A DNA stretch of 12,516 bases from NCBI GenBank assembly GCA_023480605.1, contig JAMCWS010000253.1:1-12516 (forward strand). The letters are read 5' to 3'. Under the pieces are notes generated by a model, which did not search any database, was not told where the DNA came from, and saw nothing but the letters and a program-made list of their open reading frames with translations. Each line of letters opens with the position of its first letter. The first letter of the stretch is position 1. Position numbers and translations under genes: made by a program. The stretch comes from a bacterium. GTDB taxonomy: Bacteria; Sumerlaeota; Sumerlaeia; MVZB01. Positions 6,418 to 12,516 of the stretch are shown in pieces.

Positions 6418-6996
6418 ATGCGGTGGATTCCTAACAGCCTGACGGCGGCGCGGCTTGTGCTGCTGCTGCCGATCATGTACCTGCTCGGGCGCGGCCAGGA
6501 CGGGGCGGCCTATTGGGCGGCATTCGGCCTGTTTCTAGCCGCCGGCGCGACGGATTTTCTGGACGGGTGGGCGGCGCGCCGCCTGGGCTGCGCCAGCAAC
6601 ATCGGCATTTTTTTCGATCCATTGGTCGATAAAATTTTCGCCAACGTGCTGCTGGTCGATCTGATGGTGCGGCATCCCGATTGGATCCCCCCGTGGATCA
6701 TCCTGTTGCTGCTGGCGCGCGAGTTCGCGGTGCAGGGTTTCCGGAGCATGGCGCCCTGCAAAGGGGTGGTTCTGCGCACGGGGATGCCCAACAAACTGAA
6801 GCTGGTGTTTCAACTGCTGGCCACGGGCACCGCGCTGGCCGGCCTGGGCTGGGCCGCCGCCGCAAGGCCGCTGTTGGTGGCGACGTGGCTGCTCCTGGGG
6901 CTCTCGCTCGCTTTCGGTTACTATTCAATGGCCCAGCTTTTCTGGCGCAACCGCGACCTGTGGGCGCGCCCCGCCGTACGGATGGAGATCCGCTGA
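6418..6996 (+). CDS. pgsA: CDP-diacylglycerol-glycerol-3-phosphate 3-phosphatidyltransferase (PGP synthase)
   Basis: 192 residues, normal for PgsA. It transfers the phosphatidyl group from CDP-diacylglycerol to glycerol 3-phosphate at the inner membrane, the committed step to phosphatidylglycerol. The complete CDP-alcohol phosphotransferase signature D-x2-DG-x2-AR-x8-G-x3-D-x3-D is present at Asp46, Asp49, Gly50, Ala53, Arg54, Gly63, Asp67 and Asp71. The start IPNSLTAARL matches the IPNxLTxxR opening of PgsA, and NKLKLVFQLLA is close to its KLKT segment. Several hydrophobic helices follow. AGGAG lies eight bases before the ATG. It is the only confident plus-strand gene and converges on the membrane-protein gene with a 14-bp gap and no visible terminator. 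Phosphatidylserine synthase or another CDP-alcohol transferase is possible but less likely. Confidence 0.9.
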   Translation: MRWIPNSLTAARLVLLLPIMYLLGRGQDGAAYWAAFGLFLAAGATDFLDGWAARRLGCASNIGIFFDPLVDKIFANVLLVDLMVRHPDWIPPWIILLLLAREFAVQGFRSMAPCKGVVLRTGMPNKLKLVFQLLATGTALAGLGWAAAARPLLVATWLLLGLSLAFGYYSMAQLFWRNRDLWARPAVRMEIR

Positions 6997-7010
6997 GACT
7001 CCGCGTTGAT

Positions 7011-7703
7011 TCACGCCCGCATGGCCTGCCACACCCCGGCGACAAACAACCCCACGCCCGACAGGATGCCGATCAGCCAGCCGGCCTGCAAAAAGATCAT
7101 CGAACCTGGCAGGATCACCCGGGTAACCACGGCCGCCGTAATAAACGTAACCACCACCAAGCCCACGAGCGGCCAGGGCGACGGCGGGAGGTCGCCGGAG
7201 GCGGGAGCCGCGGCATCTTCCGCCGGGAACCGCCGCGATCGCCGCATGTGAATCACCAGCAGCCACCCGTAAACGAGGTATAAAATCCAGATGCTGACCT
7301 GCGGACCCAGCGAGGGGACGATTTCGGGACGAAGTGTCAGGCCCGTCACCAGATAGAAAAGCGCAAGCAACATGGTTAAAACGACAAAACCGCGACGGCC
7401 GGGCAGCAGTTCGGCCAAGATGTAACGATGCCCGCGCCCGTGCCGCCGCCACAACCACGTAAAACCCAGCAGAATTGTGGCATTAAGAGCAAGCGCCAGG
7501 GCCGCATACAACGGCGAAGGCAACCTGAGGCTCTTCGGTGGGGTGAGCTGCGCGCTGACGAACAGCCCAAAAATCAACCCCCCGCCAGCCAGCAGCCAAG
7601 CGGGGCGACCCGGCCGCGCCAACCACCGACGCAGCGGCGCGGGCAGCCCGTCCAGCACCGTGCGCGAGCGCGTCAGCAACCACTCGCCGGCCGCCAGCGG
7701 CAA
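7011..7703 (-). pseudogene. C-terminal part of a polytopic membrane protein, displaced by a frameshift
   Basis: This open frame has its first usable start at a TTG (7703) with no ribosome binding site. In-frame, it is open only from just after a TGA near 7736. It encodes about 230 residues with roughly six hydrophobic segments, such as LLAGGGLIFGLFVSAQL, ALALALNATILLGF, VVLTMLLALFYLV and SIWILYLVYGWLLVI. Its first residues, LAAGEWLLTRSRTV, continue naturally from the membrane segment that ends the preceding frame (LFWHNWMAFIL). I read the two as one protein of about 355 residues and roughly ten transmembrane helices. I do not recognise the family and assign no function. A one-base sequencing or assembly error, a true null mutation, or programmed slippage are all possible. 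Confidence 0.6.
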
Positions 7704-8085
7704 GGATGAAGGCCATCCAGTTGTGCCAAAACAGGGTCATCATGAGCGTCGGCTCCACGACCAGGCCGGCCAGATGGTGATAATCGCCCGTCCAGGTCGG
7801 GTTCCACAACACCTTGGTGATGTACGCCTCATAAAGGCCGAAGAGCGCCCCGGCGAAAAACAGCGTGAAAAACGTCGGCCGTCCCCAGCGATAGACGATC
7901 GTGGCGAAAAACAACAGGTGGAGACCGTAGAGGGGCGTTACGACGAGCAACCCCCATGGATGATAAAGCAACATCGGCGAAGACCCGGCCGGAACCTCGG
8001 CCAGCACGGCAGAAAACATCGCCAGGAGCACCCAGCAGAAAAGCTTGAGACGCCAAGGCGGCGCGGATTTCGAGCGGTCATCCAT
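7700..8085 (-). pseudogene. N-terminal part of the frameshifted membrane protein
   Basis: Starts at ATG 8085 (or GTG 8094); neither has a good Shine-Dalgarno site. It encodes a short basic N-terminus and about four hydrophobic segments: LFCWVLLAMFSAVLA, GLLVVTPLYGLHLLFFATIV, FFTLFFAGALFGLY and LMMTLFWHNWMAFIL. Beyond about 7700 this frame stays open to 7483, but the translation becomes Ala/Arg/Gly-rich and loses membrane character. In the overlap the other frame carries the plausible protein, so I end the authentic portion at the shift. It starts about 40 bp after the epimerase stop, on the same strand, and is probably co-transcribed with it. Not recognised beyond being an integral membrane protein. 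Confidence 0.6.
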
Positions 8086-8126
8086 TGAAGTCACTCACAT
8101 GGGACGATGCCATCCCGCGGGATCCG

Positions 8127-9080
8127 TCAGATCCTGATCGTGCCGTTGGCGATCAACCAGTCGAGCGCCTCGCGAATCGCCTGGAGCGAGCTGTAGCGGG
8201 GCTCGTAACCGATGAGGCGGCGGGCCTTTTCGATGCTGCAATTGGGACTGTGGGCGATGTGATCCCAACTGGCGCGGGCGTCGCCCTCGGCCACCGTTCG
8301 GCGCCAGTCGTCGAATGGCAGAAAGCGCAGGCGCGCCTCGCGTCCGAACCAGCGTGCGACGGTCTCGGCGTAGCCGCGCAGGGTGAGAGCGGCGGGCGAA
8401 ACGACGTGAAAGCTTTCGCCGACGGCCGCCGACCAGTGGTTCATGGCCTGCTCGAACGCCTGGGCAACGTCATCGGCATGTACGTGATGGACCGTTTCGA
8501 GCCCGATGTTGGGCAGGGCGAGTTCTTCGCCGCGCGCCAACGCCGCGAACACATGGGGGTGAAAATTACCTTGCGGGTTGACGGGCGTCCAACCGGGGCC
8601 GACGATGTGGCCCGGATGCAGCACGGTGACGGGGAAGCCATTGCGGCGGGCCTCACCGAGCAGCCAGGCTTCGGCGGCGGCCTTGTGAATGCCGTAATCG
8701 CCGAAAGGGCGGCGAGGGGCGTCCTCGGTGGTCGGCACGGCGACGCTGGGACCGTGGACCCAGATCGTGCCGCAGTGGAGCAGCAGTTGCACGCTGCCGC
8801 GCACCGCTTCGACCAGTTGCCGGGCGCTCTCGGCGCTGAAGCAGATCAGGTCGACGATGACATCGGGATGCAACTGCGCCGCGCGGGCGCCGAAGGCGCC
8901 GTCGCGGTCTTCCTGGGCGCGGTCGGCCGTCACGCGCTCGGTCCAGCGCCAAATTTCGGGGTGCTGGTAAGGGGCGCGGTTGCCCCGGGTGATGACGACG
9001 ACTTCGTGGCCCGCTTCGACCAGCCGGGGCACGAGCCAGGAACCGATATGTCCGCTGCCGCCGATGACCAATACACGCAT
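8127..9080 (-). CDS. NAD(P)-dependent epimerase/dehydratase, extended SDR family
   Basis: 317 residues. An N-terminal Rossmann fold opens with VLVIGGSGHIG, the GxxGxxG dinucleotide loop (residues 7-13). The catalytic pair is Tyr129 and Lys133 in YGIHK, with a Thr in CGT (residue 105) in the place of the usual Ser/Thr of the active site. HPGHIVGPGW and HHVHADDVAQAF are typical of the substrate-binding half. The family acts on nucleotide sugars or related alcohols in the cytoplasm; the substrate cannot be told from this sequence. The start is firm: GGAGG lies seven bases before ATG 9080. It is the first gene of a likely two-gene unit with the broken membrane protein downstream, so a cell-surface glycan or lipid role is possible but only inferred. 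Confidence 0.9.
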   Translation of the reverse strand: MRVLVIGGSGHIGSWLVPRLVEAGHEVVVITRGNRAPYQHPEIWRWTERVTADRAQEDRDGAFGARAAQLHPDVIVDLICFSAESARQLVEAVRGSVQLLLHCGTIWVHGPSVAVPTTEDAPRRPFGDYGIHKAAAEAWLLGEARRNGFPVTVLHPGHIVGPGWTPVNPQGNFHPHVFAALARGEELALPNIGLETVHHVHADDVAQAFEQAMNHWSAAVGESFHVVSPAALTLRGYAETVARWFGREARLRFLPFDDWRRTVAEGDARASWDHIAHSPNCSIEKARRLIGYEPRYSSLQAIREALDWLIANGTIRI

Positions 9081-9118
9081 GACGGAACCTCCATCGTCGA
9101 TCGTTTTGTGATCGCGGC

Positions 9119-9147
9119 ATTATTCACCATACGTGCCATCCCGTCAA
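9119..9147 (-). promoter_or_regulatory. Sigma-70-like promoter of the epimerase gene
   Basis: Minus strand TTGACG (9147-9142, 5 of 6), 17-bp spacer, AATAAT (9124-9119, 5 of 6). Transcription would start near 9112, about 30 bp before the epimerase ATG. This is the best-matching promoter in the window. Confidence 0.6.
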
Positions 9148-9199
9148 CCTTCGAGCGCGCGGACGGGGAGCGCGTCGATCGCGCCATGAGGCAAGGGCC

Positions 9200-9229
9200 A
9201 AAAAAAGGGCCGGCCCGCGTGGGGCCGGC
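9200..9229 (-). terminator. Intrinsic terminator of the LTxxQ protein gene
   Basis: Minus strand GCCGGCCC, loop CACGC, GGGCCGGC (8 perfect base pairs), then CC and seven U. It lies about 70 bp after the stop codon of the LTxxQ gene and before the epimerase promoter, separating the two units. Confidence 0.88.
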
Positions 9230-9300
9230 TTTGAATCGGGTTCAAGATGCGTTGGCCGCGGCCGGTGGGTCCGGCGGCGTCGGCGGGGGCGCTATTGCGT

Positions 9301-10044
9301 TCAGCGAACCCGGTCGCGCCGCGCTTGGCGGTCACGCTGGCGCGTCTGGTCGGGCGCCGCGCTCTGGGCGGATTGCCCGGTGCCCGTGGTTGGTATGTCG
9401 ACCCCGGGAGGGGGCGGGGGCGGCGGGCCATCCGGACCAAATGGACCGCCGAGTCCGCCGGGTCCAACTAGGCCTCCGGGGCCGAAAGGACCGCCCGGGC
9501 CGCGCGGACCGCGCCAATTGCGCATCAACTCCTCGAGCTTGGCGATCTGCTCGGGTGTCAAGATCTCGCGCAGGGCCAGTCGTTGGCTCATTTCGATCTT
9601 GGTCAATTCGATCTGCAGGTAGCCGATCACTTCGACCTGCTCCAGGATGCGGTCCTTGTCGGGCGGAGTCGCCTTGAGCAGGTCTTCGAGTTCCTTGCGG
9701 GCGTCGCGCATTTGCGGCATCAACGCCTCGATCTGCTGGCGGGTCTTGGTGGTCAGGTCGTCGATCCTGGCCACTTGCTCGTCCGTGAGTTGCAGCAATT
9801 CCTTCGCGCGGGGGCTGGCCAGTATCCGGGGCAGGAAGAGGCCCATGTGCTCGCCGATGCGTTGGCGAATCATGTCGCCGCGTCCACCTGGACCAAACCC
9901 CATGCCCATGCCGGGGCCAAACCCCGGACCCATGCCCATGCCGGGGCCAAACCCCGGGCCCTGGCCCGGACCGGGTTGGGCGAACAACGGGGCGGCCGCG
10001 AAAGCGAAAACGCCCAGCAGGAAGATCATCCTGTTTTTTATCAT
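9301..10044 (-). CDS. Secreted Spy/CpxP-like LTxxQ protein with Gly/Pro-rich ends
   Basis: 247 residues. A signal peptide (basic MIKNR, hydrophobic core, LFA cleavage near residue 22) sends it across the inner membrane. Then come a Gly/Pro/Met-rich tract (24-55), a helical, charged core (56-176), and a Gly/Pro tail with a run of eight prolines (177-213) followed by a basic end. The core holds two LTxxQ-type motifs, LTDEQ (86-90) and LTPEQ (162-166), the hallmark of Spy/CpxP and related metal-resistance proteins. Family members act as periplasmic chaperones or stress sensors; that role is inferred here. The flanking collagen-like tracts are unusual, as Spy and CpxP are shorter and lack them. 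GGGAGGA lies eight bases before ATG 10044. It is a single gene with its own terminator. Confidence 0.82.
   Translation of the reverse strand: MIKNRMIFLLGVFAFAAAPLFAQPGPGQGPGFGPGMGMGPGFGPGMGMGFGPGGRGDMIRQRIGEHMGLFLPRILASPRAKELLQLTDEQVARIDDLTTKTRQQIEALMPQMRDARKELEDLLKATPPDKDRILEQVEVIGYLQIELTKIEMSQRLALREILTPEQIAKLEELMRNWRGPRGPGGPFGPGGLVGPGGLGGPFGPDGPPPPPPPGVDIPTTGTGQSAQSAAPDQTRQRDRQARRDRVR
9901..9960. repeat. 30-bp tandem repeat, two copies
   Basis: Positions 9901-9930 and 9931-9960 match at 29 of 30 bases (position 28 is a or g). They encode two successive GPGFGPGMGM units in the N-terminal tract of the LTxxQ protein and mark an in-frame duplication. Confidence 0.9.
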
Positions 10045-10717
10045 CGTCTTGTTCCTCCCGTGAGTTTATACGGACTGTCTGCCCGCTGAATTACCGCAAG
10101 GGGCGTGCCCACTTCGCGCGAGCGGCTCGCATGCTTGCGCCGGGACGCGCCGCGCCGATCCAAGTCGTTTAGAACCAATACCCTTACGGGCAATTGAGAG
10201 TCGGCCGGCGATTACCTTGCCCATCCGGCCGCTTTGGGCTGGCGGGATGAAACCGAACGCTGGCGTACCGCCGCTTTGCCGGCCGTTCCAGAACGAACAG
10301 CCGCCTCGGATTTGAGCCTTCGGTTTAGGCCCAAGAGGATTACCTTAAGGTTGGCGAGCAAGGTTGCCACCCCCGGAGTTCTCGCGCCGTGGCGGCGCGC
10401 CGCCTCCGTGCCGGCTCCTTTATCCCAGAAAAAGCAATTCAGCCACGAAATCAAACGAAAGAGCACGAATTTCAAAAGTGTCTATAAGATGACGCCTTCA
10501 TCTGCCAGGTGAACCCATTTTTGTTGGTATATTTAATATTTCATGTGTTTCGTGTCATTTCGCGGCTAAGTATCGCTGTTTTTGAGTTTATGCCTCAACC
10601 AATCCTCCTGTTCCATCGCCCGACGCCGACAAGGCGTCACGAAGGCCGTCCTTCCCGTATGCGCCTCATAACGTTTATTTGACTCACGGTAACCGTATTG
10701 GTTTTAGGCCTTCGGAA
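10045..10717. other. Long intergenic region with repeat-like sequence
   Basis: No gene is supported in this 670-bp stretch. It contains a short perfect inverted repeat (10118-10130), a GC-rich tract (10210-10420) with a 14-bp palindrome GGCGGCGCGCCGCC (10391-10404), the inverted-repeat element listed separately, and two adjacent small hairpins (10622-10638 and 10641-10654). Those hairpins lie after the 3' end of the large secreted-protein gene and lack a U-tract. An 87-codon minus-strand frame (10212-10475) starts inside the left arm of the inverted repeat and is probably repeat-derived rather than a gene. Confidence 0.5.
10427..10585. repeat. Imperfect inverted repeat, AGCCACGAAAT-type element
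   Basis: The left arm begins AGCCACGAAATCAAACGAAA (10441-10460). The right arm read on the minus strand is AGCCGCGAAATGACACGAAA (10567-10548). They match at 17 of 20 positions, and weaker similarity (A-run then GC-A) extends outward to about 10427 and 10585. The arms enclose an AT-rich core of roughly 70-85 bp. No transposase is present. It looks like a MITE or dispersed intergenic repeat, but no second copy can be seen in this window. Confidence 0.6.
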
Positions 10718-12516
10718 TCAGGGCTGATATTCCAGTTCGACCGTCTGCCGGTTGGTGCCGGTCAGGCTCACCTGGTTGAGGAAGCGCAAGACCAAGCCGT
10801 CGCGCCGGTAGAAACGCAGGGTACTGTTGTCGGTGCCCACGGCGAGGATGTCGCCGTCGACCGGATCCAAGGCCGCCAACTGCAAGTCGGTGGCGTCGGC
10901 CGGCAGCCCTTCCATGTAACCGACCTGGGTGAGATTGGCGCCGGTTAGGGCGAGGGCATGGAGCAGGTCCTGGTCCTGGTCGACCGAGAAGACGGCGCCG
11001 CCGTCGGGCGAGACGGTCATGTCGAGGGCGTTCAATCCGCCGATGGCCTGGCTGATCTGGCTGCTGAAACCTTCGGGCGCGACGAAGTAAGCGGTCAGGT
11101 TGCTTTGCGCCTGGTTGGTCACCAGCAGACGCAGGCGGTCGCGCGTCAGGCGGATGGAAAAGGGCCCGGCGCCGGCGCTGACCCGGTTTTTGAGGAATTC
11201 GCTCGTAATGCTGAAGGTGTTGAGGAATAGGGTGTTGGCGGCGACGTCGCGCCGCAGCGCCAGCAGCTCGCCCGACGATTCGCCGGTGACGACGAACATG
11301 CCATCGCCGACGAAAACGCTCCCGCGCGGCCCGATGAATCCCGACGGAAAACTGAACTGTAAGTTGTTGACGATGAGAGCGCCCTTGGTCGGATCCTGAA
11401 TCCCCAGAATCCGCAATTGGTTGGTGCGCGAGTCGTTGAGGCTGACCACCGCCATGCGGTTGTCGGGGCTGACGGCCACGGCCCGGCTGCTGAAGGTGCC
11501 CAGGTTGAGTACCGTGCCGGTGGGCGGATTGGCCGTCAGGTCGATCTGGAGGAGGGAGCCGGCGTTGTTGGCGGGTACCAGGGCGATCGCGCCGCTGAAC
11601 GCGAAGTCCATCTGGGTGGGCATCATGTCGGTGCCGACGTTGAAATTGAACGTCGTCACGACGGCGCGGGTGCGCGCATCGACGACCGCCGTGATGAAAG
11701 GCGTCACCCAGACGAGCATCCGGCGCACGTCGACGTAGCCGGCCAGGCGCGTGACGCCCGTCGTGGCGACCGCCTCCACCGTCGCCGCGCCGTCCGGCAG
11801 GCCCGCCGGCACGCGGCACTCGATCCGCGAGGCGGTCTGACTGAGCAGCGCGGCCTCGTGTCCGCCGATGACGACCTTCGCGGTGGCCAGGTCCGATCCG
11901 TCGATCCGCAGGCGGTCGCCCACCACCGTCACGCCGCCCGTCAGGTCGGTCACCGTCAGCGGGGCGGGGGTGGGCGTGGGTGTTGGCGTGGGCGTCGGGG
12001 TGGCGGTTGGCGTGGGCGTGGGTATGAAGATCGGTCCTACCCAGCGCCCCTGGCTGTCGATGACGGTGCCGTAACCGGCGATGCTGACGGTGCGGGGCGT
12101 GATGTCGCCGACGGCATTGGTGGCGACCAGGGCATAACCGACGCTGGTGACGCGGGCTCGCGGCAGCAAGACGTTGGTTTCATTGCCGACAGCCACCTGG
12201 AGGTAAATCGGTTCGGTGGTGCTGAAGGCCGCGGCCGTCAACTGCCCCGAAAGGGGCGTACCCGTGCCGACCTGGTGTTCAAATATGCCCTGGTCATCGG
12301 GGTCGATGATGATTGTTTCGCTGTAAATGAGCGTGCCTGAACCGGCCGTCGCGGCCGTGCCGCCCCGCCAAATCGAAAAAGTAAAACCGGTCGGGTCCTT
12401 GACCGGGGCGCCGTTGTTGTTGGTCACCCGGCCCTGGTAATGGATGAGGAGCGGCGCGTCGGCGCGCGCGAGTGGGCCACCCAGGAGCAGGAGCCCCGCC
12501 ATCAATCCTGCCCGTT
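10718..12516 (-). CDS. Secreted multidomain protein with YQGR module, Thr-Pro linker, IPT/TIG domain and predicted beta-propeller; 5' end probably outside window
   Basis: About 598 codons are visible. Residue numbers here count from a TTG at 12505; an ATG follows at 12502. The frame stays open to the window edge and no well-spaced ribosome site precedes either codon, so the true start is probably outside. The visible N-terminus is the core and cleavage site of a signal peptide (LMAGLLLLGGPLARA). Residues 19-130 (HYQGRVTNNNGAPV to PRARVTSVGYALVA) match a module common in secreted proteins of environmental bacteria. A Thr-Pro linker follows (162-182), then an IPT/TIG-like Ig fold (183-260). About 330 residues of repeated strand-rich units remain, such as RAVAVSPDNRMAVVSLND and DMTVSPDGGAVFSVDQD, which suggest a YVTN/lactonase-like beta-propeller. 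No enzymatic residues are evident; surface binding or adhesion is a guess. Confidence 0.85.
   Translation of the reverse strand, partial: RAGLMAGLLLLGGPLARADAPLLIHYQGRVTNNNGAPVKDPTGFTFSIWRGGTAATAGSGTLIYSETIIIDPDDQGIFEHQVGTGTPLSGQLTAAAFSTTEPIYLQVAVGNETNVLLPRARVTSVGYALVATNAVGDITPRTVSIAGYGTVIDSQGRWVGPIFIPTPTPTATPTPTPTPTPTPAPLTVTDLTGGVTVVGDRLRIDGSDLATAKVVIGGHEAALLSQTASRIECRVPAGLPDGAATVEAVATTGVTRLAGYVDVRRMLVWVTPFITAVVDARTRAVVTTFNFNVGTDMMPTQMDFAFSGAIALVPANNAGSLLQIDLTANPPTGTVLNLGTFSSRAVAVSPDNRMAVVSLNDSRTNQLRILGIQDPTKGALIVNNLQFSFPSGFIGPRGSVFVGDGMFVVTGESSGELLALRRDVAANTLFLNTFSITSEFLKNRVSAGAGPFSIRLTRDRLRLLVTNQAQSNLTAYFVAPEGFSSQISQAIGGLNALDMTVSPDGGAVFSVDQDQDLLHALALTGANLTQVGYMEGLPADATDLQLAALDPVDGDILAVGTDNSTLRFYRRDGLVLRFLNQVSLTGTNRQTVELEYQP
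11963..12022. repeat. Imperfect 6-bp tandem repeat encoding a Thr-Pro linker
   Basis: Plus-strand units of the ggcgtg/gggtgt type repeat about ten times. On the minus strand they encode alternating Thr-Pro with one Ala interruption. The variation between units suggests an established linker, although such tracts can change length by slippage. Confidence 0.85.

Noticed and set aside
7483..8088. Plus-strand open frame antisense to the membrane protein
   Set aside because: Arg/Gln/Pro-rich shadow of a high-GC gene; the minus strand shows clear membrane segments.
8085..9677. 530-codon plus-strand open frame
   Set aside because: Spans the antisense of the epimerase, its promoter and a terminator, and has no recognisable domain.
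11417..12340. 307-codon plus-strand open frame in the large secreted protein
   Set aside because: Antisense shadow across the Thr-Pro repeat; Gly/Arg/Asp-rich with no domain.

Overview
This is a GC-rich bacterial window of about 12.5 kb from what looks like an uncultured, didermic heterotroph. Three things point that way: a LolD/MacB-type ABC ATPase, a GspG-like prepilin of a kind I associate with Hydrogenedentota, Sumerlaeota and Planctomycetes-related lineages, and secreted proteins with Gly/Pro- or Thr-Pro-rich tracts. The lineage is inferred from protein style and is weak. There are no tRNA or rRNA genes, CRISPR arrays or intact insertion sequences.

Layout. 1-607 (minus): start and most of an ABC ATPase, cut by the left edge. 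608-1090: no convincing protein, but on the minus strand a TTGACA promoter behind an A-tract, several long-range complementary segments and a near-perfect intrinsic terminator ending 36 bp before the ABC start. This is the best candidate for something undescribed: a structured RNA of about 410 nt or a long attenuated leader. 1172-1917 (minus): a prepilin with its own strong terminator. 2090-2475: no supportable gene.

2476-6009 (minus) is a three-gene biotin-dependent acyl-CoA carboxylase operon. The order of transcription is carboxyltransferase (PccB type), biotin carboxylase, then a small subunit joining a BT-like domain to the biotinyl domain. The first two genes overlap by ATGA. Together they would convert propionyl-CoA, or a similar acyl-CoA, to methylmalonyl-CoA. 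The divergent spacer 6010-6417 holds a promoter for each direction and a 7-bp dyad over the carboxylase promoter. pgsA (6418-6996, plus) is the only confident plus-strand gene. It converges on a minus-strand pair: an NAD-dependent epimerase/dehydratase (8127-9080) followed by a polytopic membrane protein (7011-8085) that is broken by a frameshift near 7700-7735.

9200-10044 (minus) is a secreted Spy/CpxP-like LTxxQ protein with its terminator. 10045-10717 is intergenic and carries an imperfect inverted repeat of the AGCCACGAAAT family, plus a GC-rich tract that may be a repeat-derived pseudo-ORF. 10718 to the right edge (minus) is a large secreted protein: an N-terminal YQGR module, a Thr-Pro linker, an IPT/TIG domain and a predicted beta-propeller. 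Its start probably lies outside the window.
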